64,000 nucleotides of DNA, taken from assembly GCF_002013465.1 (NCBI RefSeq), contig NZ_MAFC01000017.1, positions 1-64,000 on the forward strand, read 5' to 3'. The position numbers were made by a program, and so were the translations under genes. Source of the stretch: Mycobacterium sp. D16R12 (GTDB lineage: Bacteria; Actinomycetota; Actinomycetes; Mycobacteriales; Mycobacteriaceae). The stretch's first letter is position 1. Each line of letters opens with the position of its first letter. This document shows, one piece after another, positions 26,521 through 34,448 of the stretch. Under the pieces are notes generated by a model. That model saw only the letters and a program-made list of their open reading frames with translations. It searched no databases and was not told the DNA's origin.

Positions 26521-27453
26521 GTGAGCGCGTGCCCGACTGTTGTGGTGCAGCACGCCGCCGGCCAAGTCCCGGACCGACTCGCCGCCGTGGCCGCGAGCGC
26601 CGAGCTACGACTAGTGGAATCGAGCCAACTCGCCACGGCGCTGCCCGGCGCCGAGATCCTCTTCGTCTATGACTTCCGGTCCTCTGCACTGCGCGAAACC
26701 TGGTATGCCGCAGACTCGTTGCGCTGGGTACAGATCGCGTCCACGGGCGTCGATCCCGTGCTCTTCGACCAACTCGTCACCAGTGACGTGGTGCTCACCA
26801 ATTCGCGCGGTATCTTCGAACGACCCATTGCCGAATACGTGCTCGCGCAGATCCTGGCCTTCGCCAAGGACATTCGCCGATCCACCCGTGCGCAAGCGGC
26901 ACTGAGCTGGCGACATTTCGAATCAGAACCCATCGAGGGCGTTCCCGTTGCGGTCCTCGGCACCGGGCCGATCGGGCAGGCCGTCGCCACGCTGCTCAGC
27001 GCGGTCGGCATGCGGGTCACGGTCCTCGGCAGGGCCGAGTCCGCGGACTTACCCTCGCACGTCGGTGATGTCGAGTACCTGGTGCTCGCCGCGCCATTGA
27101 CGGCACAGACGACGGGCGTCGTCAACGCGCGCGTGCTGTCGGCCATGCGCCCCACCGCCCGTCTGATCAACGTGGGTCGCGGTGAACTGGTGGGCACCTG
27201 GGACCTGGTGTCCGCACTGCATCGAGGATGCATCGCCGGTGCCGCGCTGGACGTCACCGACCCCGAGCCGTTGCCCGTCGGACATCCGTTGTGGCGCACA
27301 CCGAATACGCATATCACTCCGCACAACAGCGGTGACGTACACGGCTGGGCCGATCAGCTCCAGGACCAATTCGTCACCAATGTCGAGCGCTACCTCCGGG
27401 ACGAGGAACTTCTGAACATCGTCGACAAGGACAGGATGCACGGCCATGCGTGA
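26521..27453 (+). CDS. D-isomer-specific 2-hydroxyacid dehydrogenase
   Basis: A 310-residue NAD(P)-dependent dehydrogenase. The Rossmann motif is VAVLGTGPIGQAVATLL (about residues 142-158). The catalytic Arg is in INVGRGELV, the acidic residue in ALDVTDPEPL and the His in ITPHNSG, the normal Arg-Glu/Asp-His order of the D-2-hydroxyacid family. It reduces a 2-keto acid or oxidises a D-2-hydroxyacid in the cytosol. The start is leaderless GTG 26521. Its last 8 bp overlap the amidase start, so both are translated together. Inside this locus it may process a 2-hydroxy acid released after the amidase or racemase step. Confidence 0.9.
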   Translation: MSACPTVVVQHAAGQVPDRLAAVAASAELRLVESSQLATALPGAEILFVYDFRSSALRETWYAADSLRWVQIASTGVDPVLFDQLVTSDVVLTNSRGIFERPIAEYVLAQILAFAKDIRRSTRAQAALSWRHFESEPIEGVPVAVLGTGPIGQAVATLLSAVGMRVTVLGRAESADLPSHVGDVEYLVLAAPLTAQTTGVVNARVLSAMRPTARLINVGRGELVGTWDLVSALHRGCIAGAALDVTDPEPLPVGHPLWRTPNTHITPHNSGDVHGWADQLQDQFVTNVERYLRDEELLNIVDKDRMHGHA

Positions 27454-28837
27454 ACCGACCGACCCCACCGAGATGACGGCACTGGAGCTGGTGGCCGCCT
27501 ATACCTCGGGCGAGCTTTCGCCAGTAGAGGCGACGGCGGCGGTGCTGTCCCGGATAGCCCAAACCGACAGCGCCATCAATGCTTACTGCCTTGTCGACGA
27601 GGAAGCTGCGCTGGCGGCGGCCACCGAATCCGAAGAACGCTGGCGCGGCCATTACACCCGCGGGCTGCTCGACGGCGTGCCGATCTCCATCAAGGACGTC
27701 TTCCTCACCCGAAACTGGCCCACGCTGCGCGGCTCCGAGCTGGTGGACCCCGCCGGCCCGTGGGAGGTGGACTGCCCTGCCGTCCAGCGCATTCGGGCCG
27801 ATGGCATGGTCATGGTCGGTAAGACCACCACGCCCGAGCTCGCCTGGAAGGGGGTCACCGACAGCCGACAGCGCGGGATAACCCATAACCCGGCCGACCC
27901 GCGCCGCACGGCCGGCGGGTCCTCGGGCGGCAGCGCCGCCGCCGTAGCCGCAGGCATGGCGCCCATGTCGATCGGCACCGACGGCGGCGGCAGCATCCGG
28001 ATACCCGCCAGTTTCTGCGGGGTCGTCGGATTCAAACCCACCCATGGCCGGGTTCCGATGTATCCGATCAGCCCCTTTGGTCCGCTGGCACATGGTGGTC
28101 CGATCACCCGCACGGTCGAAGACACCGCGCTGCTGATGGACATCATCAGTCTGCCGGACCACCGCGATCCCACCTCGCTGTCGCCCACGCTCACCACGTA
28201 CCGCTCACAGGTTTACCGGGACATCACCGGTCTGGACATCGCATACTCGCCCACACTCGGATACGTCGACGTCGATCCCGAGGTGGCCGCGCTGGTGGAG
28301 AACGCAGTGAACGCCCTCGACGCGGCCGGGCTGCCCGTGACACACGCCGATCCGGGATTCTCTGATCCGATCGATGCCTTCGAAACACTATGGGCCGCAG
28401 GTGCGGCCGCCAGCCTGAACAATTACGGCTCCCGCGACGAGGTACGCGACGGTATCGATCCGGGGCTGGCGCAAATATGGGACACCGGGGCCGGCGCCTC
28501 TGCCACCGAATACCTGGCAGCGCGCAACACCTGCGTGCAATTGGGTATCGCCATGGGCGGTTTCCACGAGATGCACAACGTCCTGATCACCCCCACCGTG
28601 CCGATCCCCGCGTTCCCCCTGGGCGCCGACGTTCCGCCGGAGTCCGGGATGCGCTGGTGGGCACAGTGGACACCATTCACTTACCCGTTCAATATGACTC
28701 AGCAGCCGGCGCTCTCGATTCCGGTGGGCAATACCTCACAGGGGCTGCCGGTCGGCATGCAGATCATCGGCCCGCGACACAGCGATGACCTGGTGCTGGC
28801 CGTGGGCCATTTCGCGGAGCGGGTACTCGCGGGCTAG
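27446..28837 (+). CDS. Amidase (amidase-signature family)
   Basis: A 463-residue enzyme with the Ser-cisSer-Lys triad of amidase-signature hydrolases. Lys lies in VPISIKDVF (about residue 81), the Gly/Ser-rich core in RRTAGGSSGGSAAAVAAGM (about 153-171), and the acylated Ser in GTDGGGSIRIPASFCG (about 173-188). The tail contains FNMTQQPALSIPVG. It hydrolyses a C-N amide bond. It overlaps the hydroxyacid dehydrogenase by 8 bp and converges with the DUF3830 gene across 6 bp. In this setting it probably releases ammonia or an amine from the pathway substrate; maleamate or a cyclic/acyl amide are candidates, not established. Confidence 0.92.
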   Translation: MREPTDPTEMTALELVAAYTSGELSPVEATAAVLSRIAQTDSAINAYCLVDEEAALAAATESEERWRGHYTRGLLDGVPISIKDVFLTRNWPTLRGSELVDPAGPWEVDCPAVQRIRADGMVMVGKTTTPELAWKGVTDSRQRGITHNPADPRRTAGGSSGGSAAAVAAGMAPMSIGTDGGGSIRIPASFCGVVGFKPTHGRVPMYPISPFGPLAHGGPITRTVEDTALLMDIISLPDHRDPTSLSPTLTTYRSQVYRDITGLDIAYSPTLGYVDVDPEVAALVENAVNALDAAGLPVTHADPGFSDPIDAFETLWAAGAAASLNNYGSRDEVRDGIDPGLAQIWDTGAGASATEYLAARNTCVQLGIAMGGFHEMHNVLITPTVPIPAFPLGADVPPESGMRWWAQWTPFTYPFNMTQQPALSIPVGNTSQGLPVGMQIIGPRHSDDLVLAVGHFAERVLAG

Positions 28838-28843
28838 GCGAGA

Positions 28844-29338
28844 CTAGGCCCGCGCGAAGGCCAGCTGCTCTCCCTGAACCCCGGTAAGCCACAGATCCTG
28901 GCAGGCTCCCGCGATATCGGCCAGGCCCTCTTCGATGGTCGCGAAGACGTTCCCGGGCACCCAGCCGGCATCGCCGTTGATCAAGAGATTGTTCCGGCCA
29001 TAGAAGATCGCCAGATCGGTCGCGCCCTGCGCCGAATGAGCTTCCGATCCCGGCTCGTATCCGTAAGCGGGGTTGCCGATCTCCCAAGGTTCGAAACCGA
29101 AGAAGCACACGTCGCCCGGGATCGGGGTGACGGTCGGGTTCTCGCGGCCAGGTGCGGGCAGCAGGGGCGACAGCAGGGTGTACACCTCATTGCGCGCGTA
29201 CTTGGCATGATAGGCCTGGCCGACGACCGGTAGTGAATTCCACACCGTTTCACAGGTTCTCGGCGCCTCGGTGTCCAGAAGCCGCGCGCGGCAGGTGATG
29301 TCCCGCTTGGTCAGCGTGATCGAGATGTAGCGGTCCAT
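28844..29338 (-). CDS. DUF3830 family protein (cyclophilin-like fold)
   Basis: A 164-residue protein starting at ATG 29338, which overlaps the aminotransferase stop (TAATG). The sequence RYISITLTKRDITCRARLLD, TCETVWNSLPVVGQAYHAKY and IPGDVCFFGFEPWEIGNPAY is what I recognise as DUF3830, whose members are predicted to adopt a cyclophilin-like barrel and often sit beside amidases, racemases and hydrolases of nitrogen-compound catabolism. No activity is established. It is the second gene of a two-gene operon with the aminotransferase under operator 2. It could be a substrate-binding or lyase component. Confidence 0.8.
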   Translation of the reverse strand: MDRYISITLTKRDITCRARLLDTEAPRTCETVWNSLPVVGQAYHAKYARNEVYTLLSPLLPAPGRENPTVTPIPGDVCFFGFEPWEIGNPAYGYEPGSEAHSAQGATDLAIFYGRNNLLINGDAGWVPGNVFATIEEGLADIAGACQDLWLTGVQGEQLAFARA

Positions 29339-30615
29339 TACAGCCCCGCCACCACGGTGTTCCAGACGCCGAGTGCATCGGATATCTGGTCGGCCGTCAC
29401 CACCAGCGGCGGAATCATGCGCACCACATTCATATGCGGCCCGCACATCAGCAGGAGCAATCCGCTCTCGGCGGCAGTGGCCTGTGCACGGGCGGCCAGC
29501 TGCGGCGCGGGACGACCATCCCGGCTGAACTCCACGCCCACCATCAATCCCAGACCGCGCACATCGCCGTCAATGCCCCTCTCGGCAGCGATCTTTCGCG
29601 CACCATCGAGAAGCTCCCGGCCTCGCGCCCGAGCATTTTCGACCAGTCGTTCCTCGTCGATCACGTCGAGGGTGGCTACCGCGGCCGCACACGCGACGGC
29701 GTTGGCACCGTAGGTGCCCCCTTGCGATCCGGGCCAGGCGCGCCCCATCAACTCCGCGGACGCCGCGATACCCGAGATGGGGAAACCGCTGGCAATCCCC
29801 TTGGCCATCACCAAGATATCTGGCGTCACGCCGAAGTGCTGATGCCCGAAATACTCTCCGGTGCGGCCAAATCCGGTCTGCACCTCATCGAGCACCAACA
29901 GGATGCCGTGCTCACGCGCGCGCTCGGCGACGCCGACGAGGAACTCCGTATTGGCGGGGATGTACCCACCCTCACCGAGCACCGGCTCGATGACCATCGC
30001 CGCCACCTGATTGGGCGCCGTCGCCGTTGCGAACAGGTAGTCCAGCTCCTGCAACGCGAACCGGGTGGCCTCGGCCTCGCTCCAACCGTATCGATACGCC
30101 GTCGGGAATGGGGCGGTGTACACGCCCGCCATCAAGGGGCCGATTCCCGAGGAGAATCGCGGTCCCGATGTCGTCATGGTCGCCGCGGCCACCGTGCGCC
30201 CGTGAAATCCGCCCTGGAAGACAACGATATTCGGGCGGCCGGTGGCCTGCCGCGCGAGCCGCACAGAGGCCTCGATGGCCTCGCTACCGGAATTCGCGAA
30301 GAACAACGAGTCCAGACCCACCGGCAGTACGTCACCAAGCCGGCACACCAGGTTCTGCAGCGGGCGGTGCATCACGGTGGTGTATTGCCCGTGGATCAGC
30401 GTGGCCACCTGCCGTTGCGCGGCCTCGACCACGTGCGGATGGCAGTGACCGGTGCTCACTACGCCGATACCCGCGGTGAAATCCAGGTATTCGCGGTCAC
30501 TTTCGTCGTACAGATAACAACCCTGGCCTCGTGCCGCCACCACCGAGGTGGCCTGCTTGAGCACGGGCGATAACGCGGTTGCGGATGAGCCGCTTGCGCG
30601 AAGACCCACAGTCAC
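29338..30615 (-). CDS. Class III (GabT-like) PLP aminotransferase
   Basis: A 425-residue aminotransferase. The PLP-phosphate region is FANSGSEAIEASVRLARQAT (about residues 104-123), the cofactor Asp is in LLVLDEVQTGFGRTGEYFG and the Schiff-base Lys in LVMAKGIASGFPISG (about 278). The overall pattern is that of 4-aminobutyrate or omega-amino-acid:2-oxoglutarate transaminases. Its product would be a semialdehyde, and an aldehyde dehydrogenase is divergent from it under the same operator, a GabT-GabD-like pairing. The GTG start at 30615 has GGAAGAGG upstream; the open frame beyond it overlaps the operator and is not needed. Confidence 0.92.
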   Translation of the reverse strand: MTVGLRASGSSATALSPVLKQATSVVAARGQGCYLYDESDREYLDFTAGIGVVSTGHCHPHVVEAAQRQVATLIHGQYTTVMHRPLQNLVCRLGDVLPVGLDSLFFANSGSEAIEASVRLARQATGRPNIVVFQGGFHGRTVAAATMTTSGPRFSSGIGPLMAGVYTAPFPTAYRYGWSEAEATRFALQELDYLFATATAPNQVAAMVIEPVLGEGGYIPANTEFLVGVAERAREHGILLVLDEVQTGFGRTGEYFGHQHFGVTPDILVMAKGIASGFPISGIAASAELMGRAWPGSQGGTYGANAVACAAAVATLDVIDEERLVENARARGRELLDGARKIAAERGIDGDVRGLGLMVGVEFSRDGRPAPQLAARAQATAAESGLLLLMCGPHMNVVRMIPPLVVTADQISDALGVWNTVVAGL

Positions 30616-30651
30616 GGCACCTCTTCCTTTGATACGTTCGGAACTATTGTC

Positions 30652-30665
30652 GATTGTTGACAATC
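30652..30665. promoter_or_regulatory. Operator 2 of the catabolic locus (GATTGTTGACAATC)
   Basis: Exact second copy of the 14-bp palindrome at 26481, in the 66-bp region between the divergent aminotransferase and aldehyde dehydrogenase genes. An extra half-site (ATTGTC, 30646-30651) abuts it. It overlaps the -35 zone of the leaderless aldehyde dehydrogenase promoter. The probable ligand is the FCD-type GntR protein encoded at 24246-24938. Confidence 0.75.
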
Positions 30666-30669
30666 TCCC

Positions 30670-30675
30670 TAGCAT
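30670..30675 (+). promoter_or_regulatory. -10 box of a leaderless promoter (aldehyde dehydrogenase)
   Basis: TAGCAT with 6 nt to ATG 30682. Operator 2 ends 4 bp upstream, so repressor binding would cover the promoter. Confidence 0.5.
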
Positions 30676-30681
30676 GGTGGC

Positions 30682-32142
30682 ATGCATCCCGGCTCAGTGT
30701 CTACCCCCCTGTCCACCGAGACCGCGGTGATCGCCACCGCACTCGCCGAGCAGGTCCGCCACGGTCCCACCTTCCCCGTCGTCGACCCGGCCACCGAGGA
30801 GGCGCTTGCCGATGTCGCCGACATGGACGGCCCCCGGGCCCTCGCCGCCTTGGATAATGCCGTTGCGGTACAACGTTCCTGGGCCTCGACATCACCGCAG
30901 CAGCGTTCTGATGTGCTGATGCGCGCGTACACGCTGATGGTCGAAAGCACCGAAGATCTGGCCCTGCTGATGACCCTGGAGATGGGCAAGCCCCTGGCCG
31001 AGTCACGCGGCGAGGTCGCCTATGCGGCAGAGTTCTTCCGCTGGTTCGCCGGCGAGGCGGTGCGCCTGGATGGGGGCGTGATGCTGGCACCCGACGCCGG
31101 ATCACGGTTGATCGTGACGCACCGACCGGTGGGACCGTGTCTGCTGATCACTCCGTGGAACTTCCCGTTGGCCATGGGCACCCGAAAGATCGGTCCCGCT
31201 CTGGCCGCGGGCTGCACCTGCCTGGTCAAACCTGCCGAGCAGACACCACTGTCGATGCTGGCCCTGCTCGGGATCCTGCGCCAGGCCGGAGTTCCCGACG
31301 GGGTGGTATCGGTGATCACCACCGCCGACCCCGGATCGACCATGGCGCCTCTCCTAGCCGATCCCCGGGTTCGCAAACTCTCGTTCACCGGATCTACCGA
31401 GGTGGGTCGCTACCTCCTCGCGCAGTGCGCCCCCACCGTCAAGCGCACCTCGATGGAGCTGGGCGGAAACGCGCCCTTCATCGTCTTCGACGATGCCGAC
31501 CCCGAGGAGGCTGCCGCGGGCGCACTGATCGCGAAGATGCGCAACATCGGGCAGGCCTGTACGGCCGCCAACAGAATCTATGTACACCGCGCTATCGCGG
31601 GGGCATTCACAGAGGCACTCACCGAACGACTCGCCGCGTTGCGCATGGGACGCGGCACAGAATCGGGAGTGGACGTTGGTCCACTGATTGATCCCGACGC
31701 CGTGTCCAAGGCCGACCGGCTGGTCAAGGACGCCCAGAATCGCGGAGCCACAGTACGATTGGGTGGCGAGGTGCCTGACGGTACCGGCTACTTCTATCCC
31801 CCGTCGGTGTTGACCGACGTGCCCGATGACAGCGACATGATGCGCACCGAGATCTTTGCACCGGTTGCCGCAATAGCGAGCTTCGACACCGAGGAGGAAG
31901 TCATCGCCCGCGCCAATGACTCCGAATTTGGTTTGGTGGCATACCTATACACCAATGACACCCGACGCGGATGGCGCGTGTCGGAGCAGCTGGAGACCGG
32001 CATGGTGGGCCTGAACCGGCCCGTCGTATCGACCCCCGCCGCACCATTCGGGGGCGTCAAACAGTCCGGGATCGGTCGCGAAGGCGGCTTCGCCGGAATC
32101 GAGGAGTTCCTGGAGACCAAGTACATCGGTGCAGCGGTATGA
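30682..32142 (+). CDS. NAD(P)-dependent aldehyde dehydrogenase, succinate-semialdehyde-type
   Basis: A 486-residue aldehyde dehydrogenase. It has PWNFPLAMGTRKIGPALAAG (oxyanion Asn, about residues 156-175), the general base Glu in SMELGGNAPFIVF (about 258) and the nucleophile Cys in NIGQACTAANRIYVH (about 292). C-terminal FGGVKQSGIGREGG is typical of GabD-like enzymes. It would oxidise the semialdehyde from the adjacent transaminase to a dicarboxylate. It has a leaderless start at ATG 30682. Its stop overlaps by ATGA the start of the tartrate/D-malate-type dehydrogenase, so the pair is coupled. Confidence 0.93.
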   Translation: MHPGSVSTPLSTETAVIATALAEQVRHGPTFPVVDPATEEALADVADMDGPRALAALDNAVAVQRSWASTSPQQRSDVLMRAYTLMVESTEDLALLMTLEMGKPLAESRGEVAYAAEFFRWFAGEAVRLDGGVMLAPDAGSRLIVTHRPVGPCLLITPWNFPLAMGTRKIGPALAAGCTCLVKPAEQTPLSMLALLGILRQAGVPDGVVSVITTADPGSTMAPLLADPRVRKLSFTGSTEVGRYLLAQCAPTVKRTSMELGGNAPFIVFDDADPEEAAAGALIAKMRNIGQACTAANRIYVHRAIAGAFTEALTERLAALRMGRGTESGVDVGPLIDPDAVSKADRLVKDAQNRGATVRLGGEVPDGTGYFYPPSVLTDVPDDSDMMRTEIFAPVAAIASFDTEEEVIARANDSEFGLVAYLYTNDTRRGWRVSEQLETGMVGLNRPVVSTPAAPFGGVKQSGIGREGGFAGIEEFLETKYIGAAV

Positions 32143-33191
32143 GCGCCCGGATGCGCGTAGCGACCATTCCGGGTGACGGGATCGGCGTCGACGTGACCCG
32201 GGAGGCGGTCAAGGTGATGGACGCCGCCACCGGCGGACGCATCGACTGGACCGAATTCGATTACTCCTGTGAGAGATACGCAAGAACCGGTGCCATGATG
32301 CCCGCGGACGCGCCCGCGACGCTGGCCGGGTTCGACGCGATCCTGCTTGGCGCCGTCGGATATCCGGGCGTTCCCGATGACGTGTCGCTGTGGGGCCTGC
32401 TGATCCCACTGCGACGCGCGTTCAACCAGTACGTGAACCTACGACCAGTACGCCTGCTGCCCGGCCTCGCTTCACCCCTTGCCGGAGTATCCGCGGATGC
32501 CCTGTCGATGGTGATCGTCCGCGAGAACTCCGAAGGTGAATACTCCGCCATCGGCGGCGTGCACAATCGCGGCAGCCAGCACGAATTCGCTTTACAGGAA
32601 TCGGTTTTCACCCGCATTGGATGTGAGCGGATCATCCGATACGCATTTGAACTGGCCGCCTCGACAGGATCACGGGTCTGTTCAGCAACTAAGTCCAACG
32701 GAATCATTCATTCAATGCCTTACTGGGACAGCATCTTCAATCAGATAGCGGCCGAGTATCCGCAGATACCGTCCATGTCGATGCACGTCGATGCCCTCGC
32801 CGCGCGCATGGTCAGCGACCCCGCAAGCCTGGACGTCATCGTCGCTTCCAACCTCTTCGGCGACATCCTGTCCGACTTGGCGGCGGCGATCACCGGCGGT
32901 CTCGGGCTCGCGGCATCGGGAAACATCAATCCGGAGCGCACGGCCATCTCCATGTTCGAGTCGGTACACGGCTCGGCGCCCGACATCGCCGGGCAGGGCA
33001 TCGCGAATCCCGTCGCGCAGATACTCGCCGGGGCAATGCTCCTGGATCATCTCAACGAGTCCGGCCCGGCGAACAAGATCCGCCGTGCCGTCGACCAGGT
33101 GCTGGCGGAAGGCCGGGTTCGAACCCCCGATCTCGGCGGTACCGCCACCACCGAGCAGCTCGGCACAGCAATCGCAGAATCCACTCGGTGA
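32139..33191 (+). CDS. Isocitrate/isopropylmalate-family dehydrogenase, tartrate/D-malate type
   Basis: A 350-residue beta-decarboxylating dehydrogenase. It starts VATIPGDGIGVDVTREAVKV and has LRPVRLLPG (substrate-binding Arg), VIVRENSEGEYSAIGG (TtuC/DmlA-like rather than LeuB-like), and metal-binding Asp in DALAARMVSDP and ASNLFGDILSDLAA. In this subgroup the usual substrates are D-malate, tartrate or related 2-hydroxydiacids, giving pyruvate or oxaloglycolate. ATG 32139 overlaps the aldehyde dehydrogenase stop; the open frame upstream is a shadow of that gene. Context suggests it finishes the pathway by oxidising D-malate or an analogue. Confidence 0.9.
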   Translation: MSARMRVATIPGDGIGVDVTREAVKVMDAATGGRIDWTEFDYSCERYARTGAMMPADAPATLAGFDAILLGAVGYPGVPDDVSLWGLLIPLRRAFNQYVNLRPVRLLPGLASPLAGVSADALSMVIVRENSEGEYSAIGGVHNRGSQHEFALQESVFTRIGCERIIRYAFELAASTGSRVCSATKSNGIIHSMPYWDSIFNQIAAEYPQIPSMSMHVDALAARMVSDPASLDVIVASNLFGDILSDLAAAITGGLGLAASGNINPERTAISMFESVHGSAPDIAGQGIANPVAQILAGAMLLDHLNESGPANKIRRAVDQVLAEGRVRTPDLGGTATTEQLGTAIAESTR

Positions 33192-33213
33192 TCTTGAATT
33201 AACCGACGACTTC

Positions 33214-33229
33214 AGTGACTTGTGTCACT
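33214..33229. promoter_or_regulatory. Crp-type cAMP receptor protein box upstream of sdh1
   Basis: AGTGACTTGTGTCACT is a palindrome with the core GTGA-N6-TCAC, the layout of mycobacterial Crp (Rv3676 type) sites. It lies 73 bp before the first gene of the sdh1 operon. The remaining 110-bp gap after the dehydrogenase gene shows nothing else of note. Confidence 0.55.
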
Positions 33230-33301
33230 TCCCGTTCGGCTCTCCTGGCAAGATGGGTGTCGTAGCCTGTGATCCACGACACCTTCAGCCCAAGGAGTCC
33301 G

Positions 33302-33574
33302 ATGTCGACGAAGACGGAGCTCACCGAGCTCAACCAAGCACTTGGCAGCCTGCGCCGCTGTGTCCATTCCCTGGAGTCTCGGTACGGCGACCTGCCTGCC
33401 GTACGCCGCATCGTCAATGACGTAGAGCGGCTGGATATCGACGCCGCCGACCTGGACCTCTCGCCGCATGAGCACCGCCATGCCAGTAACGAGAAGATCC
33501 AGATCCCGGACACCGAGTACGACCGGGAGTTCTGGGGCGATATCGACGACGAAGGTGTGGGGGGCTATCGATGA
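33302..33574 (+). CDS. Conserved mycobacterial small protein, Rv0250c type, first gene of the sdh1 operon
   Basis: A 90-residue acidic protein starting at ATG 33302 with AAGGAGTCC in front. The N-terminal half is helical and Leu-rich (ELTELNQALGSLRRCVHSLE), and the C-terminal half is rich in Asp, Glu and His (ASNEKIQIPDTEYDREFWGD). M. tuberculosis Rv0250c precedes the Sdh1 genes in the same way. The frame also opens at 33269, but the ribosome site supports 33302. Its role is unknown; a chaperone or assembly factor for Sdh1 is plausible only from its invariable position. Confidence 0.85.
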   Translation: MSTKTELTELNQALGSLRRCVHSLESRYGDLPAVRRIVNDVERLDIDAADLDLSPHEHRHASNEKIQIPDTEYDREFWGDIDDEGVGGYR

Positions 33575-33602
33575 GCCGCTTGCGCGAAGAGCAAGGAATC
33601 AG

Positions 33603-34412
33603 ATGAGCCAGGCCACCGGAGTCTTCTCGCCTTCACGTGCCCAAATTCAGCAGCGCACGCTACGCACCGACAAGTGGTGGCTCGCACCATTACTCACCAA
33701 CCTCGGCCTGGCGACCTTCGTCATCTACGCCACCGTGCGGGCATTCTGGGGTAGTGCGTACTGGGTACCGCAGTATCACTACTTGACGCCGTTCTATTCG
33801 CCCTGCGTCAGCACTGCCTGCGCCCCCGGGGCCAGCCACTTCGGGCATTGGGTGGGCGATCTGCCCTGGTTCATTCCCATGGCATTCATCTCGCTGCCAT
33901 TCCTTTTGGCCTTCCGGCTGACCTGCTACTACTACCGCAAGGCCTACTACCGGTCGGTGTGGCAATCGCCCACCGCCTGCGCCGTCGCGGAGCCGCACGC
34001 GAAGTACTCCGGTGAGACCAAGCTGCCGCTGATCATGCAGAACATTCACCGGTACTTCTTCTACGCCGCGGCGATCATCTCGATCGTCAACACCTACGAC
34101 GCCATCGTCGCCTTCCATTCGGAGAAGACCGGCGGTTTCGGATTCGGCTTGGGCAACGTGATCTTGGTGACCAACGTCGTGCTGCTGTGGGTGTACACGG
34201 TGTCATGTCACTCCTGCCGCCACGTCACCGGCGGGCGGCTCAAGCATTTCTCCAAACACCCTGTCCGGTATTGGATCTGGACACAGGTCAGCAAGCTCAA
34301 CACCAGGCACATGCTGTTCGCCTGGATCACACTGAGCACGCTGATTCTCACCGACCTGTACATCATGCTGGTGGCCAGCGGCACCATCTCCGACCTGAGA
34401 TTCGTTGGCTAG
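33603..34412 (+). CDS. Sdh1 membrane anchor, cytochrome b-type (Rv0249c type)
   Basis: A 269-residue membrane protein with about five hydrophobic segments (for example NLGLATFVIYATVRAFWGSA and WFIPMAFISLPFLLAFRLTC). His residues suited to haem ligation occur in NIHRYFFYAA and SCHSCRHVTGG. The first periplasm-side loop has YHYLTPFYSPCVSTACAPGA. It anchors the flavoprotein and iron-sulfur subunits and carries electrons to menaquinone. It follows the 90-residue gene after 28 bp and precedes sdhA by 36 bp. M. tuberculosis Rv0249c is the recalled counterpart. Confidence 0.9.
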   Translation: MSQATGVFSPSRAQIQQRTLRTDKWWLAPLLTNLGLATFVIYATVRAFWGSAYWVPQYHYLTPFYSPCVSTACAPGASHFGHWVGDLPWFIPMAFISLPFLLAFRLTCYYYRKAYYRSVWQSPTACAVAEPHAKYSGETKLPLIMQNIHRYFFYAAAIISIVNTYDAIVAFHSEKTGGFGFGLGNVILVTNVVLLWVYTVSCHSCRHVTGGRLKHFSKHPVRYWIWTQVSKLNTRHMLFAWITLSTLILTDLYIMLVASGTISDLRFVG

Positions 34413-34448
34413 CAACCACATCCATTCGCAACCAAATGGGGATAATTA

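Noticed and set aside
32139..33191. leuB (3-isopropylmalate dehydrogenase)
   Set aside because: The RENSEGEYSAIGG region and the catabolic neighbours fit the tartrate/D-malate subgroup; no leucine genes are nearby.
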